Assembly (NCBI GenBank): GCA_905234985.1
Contig: CAJOJQ010000015.1
Span: 1-64,000 of the forward strand
Direction: 5' to 3'
Source of the DNA: an uncultured Christensenellaceae bacterium
GTDB taxonomy: Bacteria; Bacillota; Clostridia; Christensenellales; Aristaeellaceae
Length of the DNA stretch: 64,000 bases
Shown here piece after piece: positions 17,150 to 25,527 of this stretch (the stretch's first letter is position 1; each line of letters starts with the position of its first letter). Both the position numbers and the translations under genes were made by a program. The notes beneath the pieces are model-generated. The model saw only the letters and a list, made by a program, of their open reading frames with translations, was not told the DNA's origin and ran no database searches.

Positions 17150-17896
17150 ATGTCCGGACATTCCAAATGGCACAATATTCAGGCGAAAAAGGGCAAGACC
17201 GACGCCGCCCGCGGCAAGATTTTCACCAAGATCGGTCGTGAAATCGCTATCGCTGTGCGGGAGGGCGGGGCCAATCCCGAATCCAACAGCAAATTGAAGG
17301 ATATCATCGCCAAGGCCAAGGCCAACAATATGCCCAACGACAACATCCAGCGCAGCATCAAGAAGGCCGCGGGCGAAGGCACGGGCGCGACCTACGAAGA
17401 AATCACCTATGAAGGCTACGCCCCCGGCGGCGTGGCGATCATTGCCCAGATCGTGACCGACAACCGCAACCGCACCTCCAGCGACATGCGCCATATTTTC
17501 GATAAAAACGGCGGCTCCCTGGGCACCCCTGGCAGCGTGAGCTATATGTTCGACCATAAGGGCGTGATCGTGATCGAGCGGGAACCCGGCATGGACGAGG
17601 ACGAAATGATGATGACCGTGCTGGACGCCGGCGCGGAAGACATGAAGGTGCTGGACGACGTGTTTGAAATCTACACCGCGCCCAACGACTTCTCCTCCGT
17701 TCGGGAAGCGCTGGAAAAAGCGGGCTACGCTTTCATTTCCGCCGATAAGCAGATGATCCCCCAGAACACGGTGGCCCTGCCTGACGAGGACACCCTGAAC
17801 AAGGTGCAGAAGCTGCTGGATATGTTGGACGATAACGACGACGTGACCGAAGTGTACCACAACGCGGAACTGCCCGAGGAAGAGGAAGAAGAATAA
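17150..17896 (+). CDS. yebC: YebC/PmpR-family protein (translation and/or DNA-binding regulator)
   Basis: The 248-residue product starts with the family hallmark MSGHSKWHNIQAKKGKTDA and has the expected three-domain length. It contains KANNMPNDNIQRSIKKAAGE and YEGYAPGGVAIIAQIVTDNRNRT. YebC-type proteins were described as transcription factors, and some help ribosomes through proline-rich stretches. The start is fixed by GGGGAGG 8 bases before the ATG and by the conserved N-terminus; the frame open upstream is not used. The C-terminus is very acidic (EEEEEE). It has its own promoter and is followed by a secreted protease gene after 38 bases. Confidence 0.93.
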   Translation: MSGHSKWHNIQAKKGKTDAARGKIFTKIGREIAIAVREGGANPESNSKLKDIIAKAKANNMPNDNIQRSIKKAAGEGTGATYEEITYEGYAPGGVAIIAQIVTDNRNRTSSDMRHIFDKNGGSLGTPGSVSYMFDHKGVIVIEREPGMDEDEMMMTVLDAGAEDMKVLDDVFEIYTAPNDFSSVREALEKAGYAFISADKQMIPQNTVALPDEDTLNKVQKLLDMLDDNDDVTEVYHNAELPEEEEEE

Positions 17897-17934
17897 TTCT
17901 CCTTTTCTGTTCGTCGGCGCGAAAGGGAAGAAGC

Positions 17935-18792
17935 ATGCGCGGATTCATCGTCAGAGCGGCGGGAATGCTCCTTTGCATGTGCGTTGTTCTGATGATGGGC
18001 GCGCATGCTTCTTTTGCTGACGATATGACCCTGACGGAAGCCTATTTCACCCAGCCGGAAACGTATTCCGGCCTGGTGGAGGTGCCGGGCAAGGGCATCA
18101 TGCGCTACTACGCGCAGAACGATCCCCTCTGGGGGGCGCTGACCTACGAGCGGGCGGAGGGCGCCGCCGCCCGGCCTTTCCGGGACGGGGGCTGCGGGCC
18201 TACCGCCGGGGCCATGGCGGTAGCCAACCTGCTGCCCGAGGAGGAATTGCCCCGCATCGCGTCCGCGGCCAAGCAGGAATACTCCCTCTGCTCCTGCTCC
18301 CTGAACAAGGCCCGGTGCAGGTACCGCCACGCCCGGTATGTACTCACCACCCAGCGGGATTTCGCCCGCTTCCTGCCCCTGGTGTTCGGGGATTTCGCCA
18401 CGGGCAACAATACGGCGGGCGCTTACAGCCGGGGAAACGCCAAGGGCACGGGCACGGGCTTTTTGTACGAGATCGCCAAGGTCTACGGCATTACGGTCAC
18501 GGCCACGGCGAGCTATGACGAGGCCCTCCGGGCGCTGCAAAGCGGCGATACGGTGGTGGGCCACGCCTCCAAGGGCGGCGCGCTGACCAATACGGGGCAC
18601 TACGTGCTTCTGGCTCACGTGGACAGCCAGCGGCTGTATATCCTGGATCCCCTGTGCCGCACGGATTATGCGGGCTACACCGGGGGCAAGAAAGTCGAGA
18701 TCCTCCAGCCCGGCCTGATCGCCCTCGCCCACAAGGACGTGGGCGCGGCCAGCATGGGCATGTTCTTCGTCTTTCACCGAAACGAAAAATAA
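17935..18792 (+). CDS. Secreted papain-like (C39-like) cysteine peptidase
   Basis: The 285-residue protein has a signal peptide (about 1-28, cleavage likely after ASFA) and a C39-like fold. The nucleophile is in DGGCGPTAGAMAV, the His in NTGHYVLLAHVD and the Asp in YILDPLC. Similar stand-alone extracellular C39-like proteins of Clostridia are poorly characterised. Between nucleophile and His lies a short Cys-rich patch (CSCSLNKARC) that may form disulfides or bind metal. It follows yebC on the same strand and ends at a bidirectional terminator. The substrate is unknown; roles in cell-wall or peptide processing are possible. Confidence 0.75.
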   Translation: MRGFIVRAAGMLLCMCVVLMMGAHASFADDMTLTEAYFTQPETYSGLVEVPGKGIMRYYAQNDPLWGALTYERAEGAAARPFRDGGCGPTAGAMAVANLLPEEELPRIASAAKQEYSLCSCSLNKARCRYRHARYVLTTQRDFARFLPLVFGDFATGNNTAGAYSRGNAKGTGTGFLYEIAKVYGITVTATASYDEALRALQSGDTVVGHASKGGALTNTGHYVLLAHVDSQRLYILDPLCRTDYAGYTGGKKVEILQPGLIALAHKDVGAASMGMFFVFHRNEK

Positions 18793-18829
18793 AAGAACCT
18801 GGTTTTCCGCGCCAGGTTCTTATTTTTTT
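18793..18829. terminator. Bidirectional terminator between the C39-like and spoIVFB genes
   Basis: AAGAACCTGG (18793-18802) pairs with CCAGGTTCTT (18812-18821), followed by a T-run, and an A-run lies before the stem for the opposite strand. The 3' part overlaps the stop codon of the minus-strand gene. Confidence 0.85.
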
Positions 18830-19692
18830 GCCGCCACGTCGCCCAAGAGCGCGCCGGGGCTGGACAGGGCCGCTTCGCACAGCGCCTTTTCCCCGATCAC
18901 CCCCCGCCGGGTCAGGCCGTCCGGGGAAAGCACCAGCACGATATGATACTTGCCGGGGCTGAGCCTGCGCAGCAGCGCGCCCACGGGCATGTTTGCCCCG
19001 GCGGCCACGGCTTCCACCGGCAGCACCGCGCGGTTCTCGATCTTCTGCCGCCGGGCGATCAGGGCGGTCACGTACCGGGCCGTGCAGCGGCTCCCGTCCG
19101 CCATGGACACGTAAATCAAATACAGGCCGCAGAAGGCGGGGGACAAAACCAGCTTGCCCCGGAAGGAAAAAAACAGGGATACGGCGCAGAGCAGCACGCC
19201 CAAGGCTTCGGCGGCGCAGACCAGCGCCCGCCTGACCGCCCGTTCCGGGAAAAACCTGCGCAGCATCGCTTCTAACATATGCCCGCCGTCCAGGGGCAGC
19301 ACGGGCAGCAAATTGAACAAAAGCAGCAGCAAATTGGCCTTGGCAAAGGCCGCGCAGAAGGAAAAGGACGCCGCGCCGGAGGCAAACAGCGCCGGGGCCA
19401 GCAGGCACCCCAAGAGACTGAAAACCGGCCCAAAGCAGGCCAGCAGAAAACGTTTTCCAACCGTCAGAGCGTCCGGGTTTCCCAGGGTGATCACGCCGCC
19501 CAGGGGCGTGATTTCCACCTCCGAAACGGACGCGCCGCAGAGCTTCGCCGCCGTCAGGTGGCCGCATTCGTGCAGCAGCAGGGAACACAGGGCGGCAAGC
19601 ACCCGGGAAATGCCGCCGATCCCGGCGATCAGCCACAGCAGCGGCAGCAGGGGATGCAGCCGCAGGCGGGTGTGACCGACGCGGAACGTCAC
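18820..19692 (-). CDS. spoIVFB: SpoIVFB-type site-2 (M50) metalloprotease
   Basis: This 290-residue intramembrane protease is of the type that activates pro-sigma-K in the mother cell. The zinc motif HECGH lies in a membrane helix near residue 42, and the second metal motif is LLPLDGGHM near residue 135. The hydrophobic profile gives about five to six helices, and a CBS-like C-terminal part follows. The length is close to Bacillus SpoIVFB (288). It overlaps by 4 bases the upstream SpoIVFA-like gene, the same order as in other spore-formers, which strongly supports the assignment over a generic M50 protease. Confidence 0.82.
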   Translation of the reverse strand: MTFRVGHTRLRLHPLLPLLWLIAGIGGISRVLAALCSLLLHECGHLTAAKLCGASVSEVEITPLGGVITLGNPDALTVGKRFLLACFGPVFSLLGCLLAPALFASGAASFSFCAAFAKANLLLLLFNLLPVLPLDGGHMLEAMLRRFFPERAVRRALVCAAEALGVLLCAVSLFFSFRGKLVLSPAFCGLYLIYVSMADGSRCTARYVTALIARRQKIENRAVLPVEAVAAGANMPVGALLRRLSPGKYHIVLVLSPDGLTRRGVIGEKALCEAALSSPGALLGDVAAKK

Positions 19693-20333
19693 GGCGCGCT
19701 CCCCGTTCTCTCCGTCATGAGATCGGTGGGGTCAATGACCCGCCCCGCCCGGCGCACTTCGATCACGGCCCCTTCCGGCAGGGCCTGACCCAGGCAGGTG
19801 CTGGCTGAAACCGCGTCCCCCTCCGAAACGAAAACGGAGGCAAGGGCGTAATACATGGTTTCCAGGCCGTCGTCGTGGCGCAGGCGCAGGATGTATTCTT
19901 CGTCTGAGCCGTGATACACGCTCATGACCTGCCCCGCCGCCGCGGCAAACACCCGTTTATCCTGTCCGGCATAGCCCAAATAAGGCTCATCCGCCGTCCA
20001 GGCATGGGACAGGGAACCGAAGCAGGGGGCGGTCAGTTCCGCGTCCGGGCCCGATTCAAAAAACACCGCCACGGTTTCCGGCAGAAAGCGGCCCACAAAG
20101 CTGATTTTGCCCAAATGACCGTCCCATTCCCCGTCCACCATCTGCCGCACCGCCGTCAGCACCGTGCCGCCGGAAGGCAGCTCCGCGTTCCGCATGGCCG
20201 CCACCGTGACCATGAGCAGCCCCGCCAGGGCCGCGTTGCGGGCCAGGCGCTCCCCCCACCGGGGCTTATGGGGCAAAACTTGGGTGATTTCCGACTGTTC
20301 TCGTTGGGCTGCCGCCTCCACGCGCTTGATCAT
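19689..20333 (-). CDS. spoIVFA: SpoIVFA-like protein with degenerate LytM/M23 domain
   Basis: The start at 20333 (MIKRVEAAAQ) follows AGGAGG by 8 bases; the frame remains open further upstream but only opposite rnhA. The 214-residue protein has a cytoplasmic N-terminus, one membrane helix (about 38-56) and an extracytoplasmic C-terminal LytM-like domain (about 120-214) with LRHDDGLETMYYAL and VSEGDAV. The first zinc ligands are missing, as in SpoIVFA, so it is probably not a peptidase. SpoIVFA holds SpoIVFB in an inhibited complex until engulfment signals arrive. CATAGGAT upstream is loosely like a sigma-E -10, which I give low weight. Confidence 0.75.
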   Translation of the reverse strand: MIKRVEAAAQREQSEITQVLPHKPRWGERLARNAALAGLLMVTVAAMRNAELPSGGTVLTAVRQMVDGEWDGHLGKISFVGRFLPETVAVFFESGPDAELTAPCFGSLSHAWTADEPYLGYAGQDKRVFAAAAGQVMSVYHGSDEEYILRLRHDDGLETMYYALASVFVSEGDAVSASTCLGQALPEGAVIEVRRAGRVIDPTDLMTERTGSAP

Positions 20334-20403
20334 CACCGTCGCCTCCTGTCGTTCCATCCTATGCGGAGATTTGTTCCGGCATGATAAAATCTTGGGGCAG
20401 CAA

Positions 20404-20432
20404 TTGCTTTTTATCACAAGATATGGTATATT
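20404..20432 (+). promoter_or_regulatory. Promoter of rnhA
   Basis: TTGCTT (20404-20409) and TATATT (20427-20432) are 17 bases apart, 37 bases before the ATG. Confidence 0.6.
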
Positions 20433-20468
20433 GTTCCGGATGAAGCGAAGAGGAGGCACAGGACGGGC

Positions 20469-20975
20469 ATGAGCGAAGCGCTGAAACAGGTGGATATTTT
20501 CACAGACGGGGCCTGCTCCGGCAATCCGGGTCCCGGCGGCTGGGCGGCGATTTTGCGGTACGGCCAGCACGAAATGGAAATCAGCGGCAGCATGCCCCAG
20601 ACGACCAACAACCGCATGGAGGTATTCGCGGTGATCAGCGGCCTTGGCAAGCTGAAAACCCGGTGTCAGGTGCACGTGTACTCCGATTCTTCCTATCTCA
20701 TTAACGCCTTTAACGAACACTGGCTGGATAACTGGCAGCGCCGGGGCTGGAAAACCGCCGAGGGCAAGCCGGTGGAAAACCAGGATCTGTGGCGGCTGCT
20801 GCTGCTGACGATCAATAAAAAGGGCCACGCGGTCACGTTCCACAAGGTGAAGGGCCACTCCGACCACCCGGAAAACAACCGCTGCGACGCCCTGGCCCGG
20901 GCGGCTATCCAGCAGTACCTTTCCCGTAACCCCGATTTGGGCGACCCGGAAAAGCTGAATATCCAGCACTCGTAA
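20469..20975 (+). CDS. rnhA: Ribonuclease HI
   Basis: Degrades the RNA strand of RNA-DNA hybrids. The 168-residue protein carries the four acidic catalytic residues in their motifs: Asp in FTDGACSGNPGPGGW, Glu in NNRMEV, Asp in VYSDSSYL and Asp in NNRCDALARAA, with KVKGHSDHPEN holding the flexible His. It also has the basic handle region (WQRRGWKT). The length is slightly above E. coli RNase HI (155) because of a C-terminal extension. It stands alone between the divergent spoIVF pair and a terminator. Confidence 0.95.
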   Translation: MSEALKQVDIFTDGACSGNPGPGGWAAILRYGQHEMEISGSMPQTTNNRMEVFAVISGLGKLKTRCQVHVYSDSSYLINAFNEHWLDNWQRRGWKTAEGKPVENQDLWRLLLLTINKKGHAVTFHKVKGHSDHPENNRCDALARAAIQQYLSRNPDLGDPEKLNIQHS

Positions 20976-20981
20976 ATCTCC

Positions 20982-21012
20982 ATCCGGCGGCGTCGTTCCC
21001 GCCGGATTTTTT
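20982..21012 (+). terminator. Terminator of rnhA
   Basis: ATCCGGCGG (20982-20990) pairs with CCGCCGGAT (20999-21007), followed by a T-run. Confidence 0.85.
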
Positions 21013-21055
21013 ACATAAAAAATCCGGCTCGCAAAGAACCGGAAACTAACAGATC

Positions 21056-21166
21056 GGAGAGTTGAGAGTTAAGAGTTGAGAGTTGAGATAATATAGTCTG
21101 TACATTCCGGTGCTTAAATATTTCAGCTATATAAATCTCAACTTTCCGTTCTCAACTCTCCACTCT
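21056..21166. repeat. Heptad inverted-repeat element E2 (GAGAGTT type)
   Basis: The left arm 21056-21089 is tandem GAGAGTT/AAGAGTT. The right arm 21133-21166 is the complementary series. The centre (about 45 bases) begins with ATAATATAGTC, shared in part with E6 and E7. It lies between the convergent rnhA and nrdG genes, ending five bases before the nrdG stop. Confidence 0.85.
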
Positions 21167-21170
21167 AAGT

Positions 21171-21677
21171 TTACCACACCGGCGGCGTCCAGATCGTCAC
21201 GCTGCCAGTTCGCAGGGAGGCGGGCGCGTCGATGAGCCGCTGATTTTTGCTGCCCCGGTAATCCAGTTCTAAGGAGCGTTCCGACTGGATGAAGGGACCG
21301 TCCACCAGCACGTCCACCTCCCGCAGCAGGGCCATTTGATCGGGATCATTGCGGCTCAAAAGCTGCTCCCAGGTGTAACCGGTGTAAGCCCATACGTTCA
21401 GCCCCAGGGCATGGGCGGCTTTGGCCAGTTCCAGGCAGGGCGCGCTTTGCTCCAGGGGGTCGCCGCCGGTGAGGGTCAGGCCGGACAGGAGGGGATTCTT
21501 TTTCATTTTGGCGATGAGCGCGTCCGTGTCCTCGTCATGTCCGCCCTGGGGATCGTGGGTCTCGGGGTTATGGCAGCCGGGGCAATGATGGGAACAGCCC
21601 TGGGTAAAAACAGAAAACCGCAGCCCCGGCCCGTCCACGATGCTGTCGTTCACCACGCCCGCAATACGAATATTCAT
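21171..21677 (-). CDS. nrdG: Anaerobic ribonucleoside-triphosphate reductase activating protein
   Basis: A radical SAM enzyme that installs the glycyl radical on NrdD. The start MNIRIAGVVNDSIVDGPG (21677) follows GAGGGA. The 168-residue chain has the 4Fe-4S motif CSHHCPGCHN, and GLTLTGGDPLEQ for SAM binding, both intact. Its partner nrdD begins about 40 kb away at 62151, so the usual nrdDG operon is split here. No NrdR-box-like palindrome is seen in front of nrdG. Confidence 0.93.
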   Translation of the reverse strand: MNIRIAGVVNDSIVDGPGLRFSVFTQGCSHHCPGCHNPETHDPQGGHDEDTDALIAKMKKNPLLSGLTLTGGDPLEQSAPCLELAKAAHALGLNVWAYTGYTWEQLLSRNDPDQMALLREVDVLVDGPFIQSERSLELDYRGSKNQRLIDAPASLRTGSVTIWTPPVW

Positions 21678-21748
21678 ATATATTCCCTCTTTTCGTTTCC
21701 AGTCACCCATTTGGGGAAGAAATCAAAAGACGCAACCAACGGGGGGGC

Positions 21749-21963
21749 GTCGGGGGGACTCCCCCGACTGTAATCCGCAGTCGGCGGCGTGTACGTCGAC
21801 GAGGAGCGGTCCTTGACCGCTTCCGCTATCAATTTATGGCCGTAAAATGAGCATTTTCGGCCTTTTAGGCCGAGAATGCCATTTTACAAGAAATTGATGC
21901 CCCGCATGAAACCGGAATCCTGATTCCGATTTCATGCGTACCATTCAGCGCAAGCTGAATGGT
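21749..21963. repeat. Array of six consecutive hairpins between nrdG and the solute-binding-like gene
   Basis: Hairpins lie at 21749-21768 (GTCGGGGG/CCCCCGAC), 21765-21783 (CGACTG/CAGTCG, overlapping and exclusive with the first), 21803-21824 (GGAGCGGTC/GACCGCTTCC), 21828-21898 (nested ATCAATTT/AAATTGAT, GTAAAATG/CATTTTAC and TCGGCCT/AGGCCGA), 21904-21937 (GCATGAAA/TTTCATGC around CGGAATC/GATTCCG) and 21940-21963 (ACCATTCAGC/GCTGAATGGT). No T-run follows. No ORF is supported here. Confidence 0.8.
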
Positions 21964-21968
21964 AATTT

Positions 21969-22655
21969 TTATTCCGTGATCCATTCTTCCTTTTCGCCCT
22001 GGCCCGCCTTGAGCAGGGCGCTGAAGAAGGGGATCACGTTTTCGTCGTTCTGGTTGTTCACGGTGATCACGGCGTACAGGCCACGGTTATCCAGCTGCAT
22101 GCCGCCCATGAAGCCGTAAAAGCTGTCCAGCGGAATGCCGTACAGGTGGCGGCTGGTTTTCACCGCGCGGTTCTGATCGTCGTATTCCTCCACGTAAGCC
22201 ACATAGCCCTTGGAAAGATCCGCGCCGCAGGCGTCGATCTGCCCGCTTTCCACCATGCCCTCCAATTCCACGAAGTACCCTTGGCTGGCGTAGGTTTTGA
22301 AGTATTGCTCGTTGATGAAAAAAATATCCACTTCGCCCGCCGCCATATAGGTCATCAGCTGCATGGTGGTGGTGTAATCGTCCAGCACGCTCATCACCAC
22401 GCCGCTGACGATTTCCATTTCCGGCACGGTTTCCTTCCAGACGGGTTCAAGGAATTTGTCGATCAGCTCGGAGGAGGCGGTATTGGACATGATATACACG
22501 TCCACCCGCTTTTCCTGGGGGGAGCGGTAGGCCGTGGTGGTATAAATCAGGCTCCAGCCCAGGATCACGCACGCCGCCATCAGCGCGTATTTCCACAGGC
22601 CGTAGTTCAGATGATGCTTTAAGGTTTCCCTGTTGACGGGCGTTTTGATCCGCAT
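21969..22655 (-). CDS. Membrane-anchored solute-binding-like protein, unknown function
   Basis: The start MRIKTPVNRE (22655) gives 228 residues: a cytoplasmic N-terminus, one helix (about 23-45) and an extracellular domain. The region with VDVYIMSNTASSELIDKFLEPVWKETVPEMEI and YMAAGEVDIFFINEQYFKTYASQGYFVELE resembles type 1 extracellular solute-binding proteins, which bind a ligand between two lobes. The domain is shorter than usual and is held by an uncleaved helix, with no lipobox and no transporter genes next to it, so a transport role is uncertain; it may be a sensory or structural relative. It has its own promoter and is followed by a hairpin array. Confidence 0.6.
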   Translation of the reverse strand: MRIKTPVNRETLKHHLNYGLWKYALMAACVILGWSLIYTTTAYRSPQEKRVDVYIMSNTASSELIDKFLEPVWKETVPEMEIVSGVVMSVLDDYTTTMQLMTYMAAGEVDIFFINEQYFKTYASQGYFVELEGMVESGQIDACGADLSKGYVAYVEEYDDQNRAVKTSRHLYGIPLDSFYGFMGGMQLDNRGLYAVITVNNQNDENVIPFFSALLKAGQGEKEEWITE

Positions 22656-22704
22656 GCTTTCCCATGCTCCTTTGCCGCAGAATCCGGATGGTCGATCCGG
22701 AATC

Positions 22705-22734
22705 ATTGTACCACTTCCCGCGCCGCACCGTCAA
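22705..22734 (-). promoter_or_regulatory. Promoter of the solute-binding-like gene
   Basis: On the minus strand TTGACG (22729-22734) is followed after 18 bases by TACAAT (22705-22710). The remaining roughly 300 bases up to 23049 hold nothing I can support as a gene. Confidence 0.65.
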
Positions 22735-23049
22735 TCGTTCGGCCCCGCTTGCCATCTTTTTGACCATATCCGAAGCTGCAAAAAAAGAACACAGGCCGAT
22801 CGCCCATGTCCCCAAAAACGAGAGAATGCCCCAAGATGCCGCTGCCCTCTATTTTTTCACCCGCTATGTTAAGCAGGCCGGTGCCCAGCGAAAAGCTTCT
22901 GCCGTCCCCTGGCGTGCGGAACACGGGGGCATGACATCCATTTCTCTGGCCTGGGTTCCGTTTAGTGAAATGTGGGTAAAAATAGAAAACTGGCGAACAC
23001 CTCAGGAACATCCCTTCGCTCCATATTATATGCGGGCGAGCGCCCCTTG

Positions 23050-25332
23050 TCAAGGCATTGTTTCCAAATTGTTTTGCCCGTTTGTCATATTTTGAATCTT
23101 CCTGACGTAAAAATCGCACAGTTCCCGGGCAAACTCGCTGTCCGGCGCTTCGCCGGTGACGCGCACGGCGGGCCGGTGGGCGTCGGGTACGATGGTGGCG
23201 AAGCCCCCATGATGGGAAATGCGCAGGCCCTCCCCCAGCACGCAGCCCCCCGCCGTCTGTCCGCACAGGGTGCGCAGGATGCGGCCCTTATCCCGGATAT
23301 CGCAGGTCACCTCCCGGCGGCTCATATGGGTATGGGGAATCTTTGGCAGCAGTTCCGCAAGCGGCCCGTCCTTCATGGCTTCGGCCAGGAGAAACAGCGC
23401 CGCCAGGCCGTCCCCCATGAGCGCCCGCTGCCGGGCGCAGGCCGGGGAATCGTCCGGCGCTTGCAGGGGGGCGATTTCCTCCGCCGCCCGGGGCGTACCC
23501 GGCAGATCAAAGAGCGTTTTTTCCCGGCGGCAGAACAGCCAAAGGCACAGCATATCCTTATCCTCCGGGGACAGGGGGCCGTCCGGCAGCAGCACCGCGG
23601 CGTCCTCCCCCGATTCGGGAAGCAGGAAGCCCGTTTCCCCTTCCTTTACCTCCGCTTCCGACGCGCCGCCTAAGCGGATATCCCGGCAGTTTATCCTGCG
23701 CAAGCCTTCCTCCGCCCAGGAAAGCACTTTCCGCGAATCGCAGAACACCGCCACGGGGGAATACAGAGGCTTTTCCCGGCAGAAGGCCAGCAGACCCGAC
23801 AGATACACTTCCTCCCCGCCGGAAAAGGGCAGGACGTCCCCCGGCTGCCCGAAGGCCTCCGGCAGCTCCTGGCGCAGCACGCAGCCGTCCAGGGCGGTTT
23901 TCTGCTGATCCGTCAGGGGCTGGCCGCCCTTTCCGAAAAAGCGCAGGGCCTGACCGTCCGAAAGCACCCCGCCGTCCGCTTTCAGGCTGCGAATGAGCGC
24001 TTGCAGCATGGGGGCGGTAAGCTCCCCCGCGTCCAGCGCCTTCACCCCGGCGGCAGCCAGGGTGGCGGCGGCCAGAGAATGCAGGGCGGAATCCCCGGCC
24101 CGGGCGGCGATCACGCGCCTGGCCCCCGTCACCTGTACGAAGGCCCCGCACAGGTCGCAGGCGGTCACGGCGGAATCGCACTCCGCGCCGCGTACCGACC
24201 ACACCGGCGCGGCATACGATTCCCCCTGGGTCACGCTGCGGCTCACCACCGCCCCCGCCGCCGTTTTCACGTAGGGCCACAGGCGCACGCCGGGCCGCAA
24301 TTGGGTCAGCGCCCGCACCGCCGCCTTTTTGCCCAAGGCGCAGCCCGCCTCCGTTTCCGCCCCCTGGTACACGGAGGCCCCCTCGCACAGCACCGTGCAC
24401 GAAACGCTGGATTTAGCCAGAGCCTGCGCTCCCGTCCACAGGCAGGAATCCGCCACCACGGCCCCCGCCCCGATCACGCAGTTGGCCCCGATCACGCTGT
24501 CCCTGACCTCCGCGCCGGGGCCGACGGACGCGCCGGGGCCGATGAAGCATACGCCCTCCAGGCGGGCGGAGGGAGAAATTTTCGCGTCGGGATGCACCCC
24601 CTGCGCATGCGGAAGGTGCGGCACATCCTCCAACAGATCCCGCTGGGCCTGGAGATAGGTTTTCAAATCCCCCACGTCGCACCAGTAGCCCCGGGTTTCA
24701 TAGCCGTACACCGGCAGGCCCCCGGCCAGCAGGGCGGGAAAAATGTCCTTGCCAAAGTCCGGCGCGCCGGTATCGGGAATATAATCGAAGATTTCGGGGC
24801 TGAAAATATAGGCGCCGGTATTCACTAAATCGCTGAACACCCGGCTCCAGCCCGGCTTTTCGATGAAGCGGGTGATTCGGCTTTCCCCGTCCGTCATCAC
24901 CACCCCGAAGGCCAGAGGCACGGGGACCCTTTTCAGCACCAGGGTCGCCAGGGCCTTCTTTTCCCGGTGAAAGCGCAGGGCGTCGGTCAAATCGCAGTCC
25001 GTCAGCCCGTCCCCGGACAGCACGAAAAACGGTTCCCTGATTTCGTCCTTCGCCATTTTCACGCTGCCCGCCGTGCCCAAGGGTTCCGTTTCCTCGTAAT
25101 AGCGCAGGGAAACGCCGTATCCTTCTCCGCCGCCGAAGGCCCGGCGAATCTTCTCCGGCTGGTACCACAGCGTTACCCCAATCTCCCGAACGCCGTGCAT
25201 TTTCAGCAGCTTCACGCTGTACCCCATCACCGGCTCGCCCAGCAACGGCACCAGGGGCTTGGGGATGTGGCACGTGAGGGGCCTCAGCCGCATGCCCTCG
25301 CCGCCCGCCATGATGATCGCCTGCAAAGACAA
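23050..25332 (-). CDS. Sugar-1-phosphate nucleotidyltransferase fused to a degenerate phosphomannomutase domain
   Basis: A 760-residue three-part protein. Residues 1-235 are an NTP transferase with the signature MAGGEGMRLRPLTCHIPKPLVP and catalytic region LSGDGLTDCDL. Residues about 250-380 form a left-handed beta-helix with hexapeptide-like repeats. The rest aligns in layout with phosphohexomutases but lacks the Ser loop (TASHNP) and the DGD metal motif; only traces such as KADGGVLSDGQALRFFGKGG remain. Mannose-1-phosphate guanylyltransferase/phosphomannomutase fusions of this shape occur in Bacillota and Actinomycetota. The mutase half is probably regulatory or structural. The start is a TTG (25332) behind GGGAGAG; no ATG in frame fits. 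Confidence 0.8.
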   Translation of the reverse strand: MSLQAIIMAGGEGMRLRPLTCHIPKPLVPLLGEPVMGYSVKLLKMHGVREIGVTLWYQPEKIRRAFGGGEGYGVSLRYYEETEPLGTAGSVKMAKDEIREPFFVLSGDGLTDCDLTDALRFHREKKALATLVLKRVPVPLAFGVVMTDGESRITRFIEKPGWSRVFSDLVNTGAYIFSPEIFDYIPDTGAPDFGKDIFPALLAGGLPVYGYETRGYWCDVGDLKTYLQAQRDLLEDVPHLPHAQGVHPDAKISPSARLEGVCFIGPGASVGPGAEVRDSVIGANCVIGAGAVVADSCLWTGAQALAKSSVSCTVLCEGASVYQGAETEAGCALGKKAAVRALTQLRPGVRLWPYVKTAAGAVVSRSVTQGESYAAPVWSVRGAECDSAVTACDLCGAFVQVTGARRVIAARAGDSALHSLAAATLAAAGVKALDAGELTAPMLQALIRSLKADGGVLSDGQALRFFGKGGQPLTDQQKTALDGCVLRQELPEAFGQPGDVLPFSGGEEVYLSGLLAFCREKPLYSPVAVFCDSRKVLSWAEEGLRRINCRDIRLGGASEAEVKEGETGFLLPESGEDAAVLLPDGPLSPEDKDMLCLWLFCRREKTLFDLPGTPRAAEEIAPLQAPDDSPACARQRALMGDGLAALFLLAEAMKDGPLAELLPKIPHTHMSRREVTCDIRDKGRILRTLCGQTAGGCVLGEGLRISHHGGFATIVPDAHRPAVRVTGEAPDSEFARELCDFYVRKIQNMTNGQNNLETMP

Positions 25333-25527
25333 CTTCCATCTCTCCCTTAATTCATCGTTTAAGGGTAGTATGCTTATTATCCAGCGGGACTATGCCAGCG
25401 GATAAAAGGGGGTGAAATGAATTGTAAACAAAAAAATTCGCTCTTGCGTTTTTCCGGAAAAAGTGATATTACTTAAAGAGAACGCAATTATGCGGTTAAA
25501 TTACAATTTTTGGAAGGTTCGTTTTTT

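Noticed and set aside
20334-20969. Upstream extension of the SpoIVFA-like frame to 426 codons
   Set aside because: The extra part is antisense to rnhA. A strong ribosome site fixes the start at 20333.
22664-23095. 143-codon open frame on the plus strand between the solute-binding-like gene and the nucleotidyltransferase gene
   Set aside because: There is no ribosome site or recognisable domain, and it overlaps a good minus-strand promoter and the end of a real gene.
25373-25408. TTATCC/GGATAA inverted pair in the rbgA upstream region as an operator
   Set aside because: The arms are short and coincide with possible promoter hexamers. There is not enough support to call an operator.
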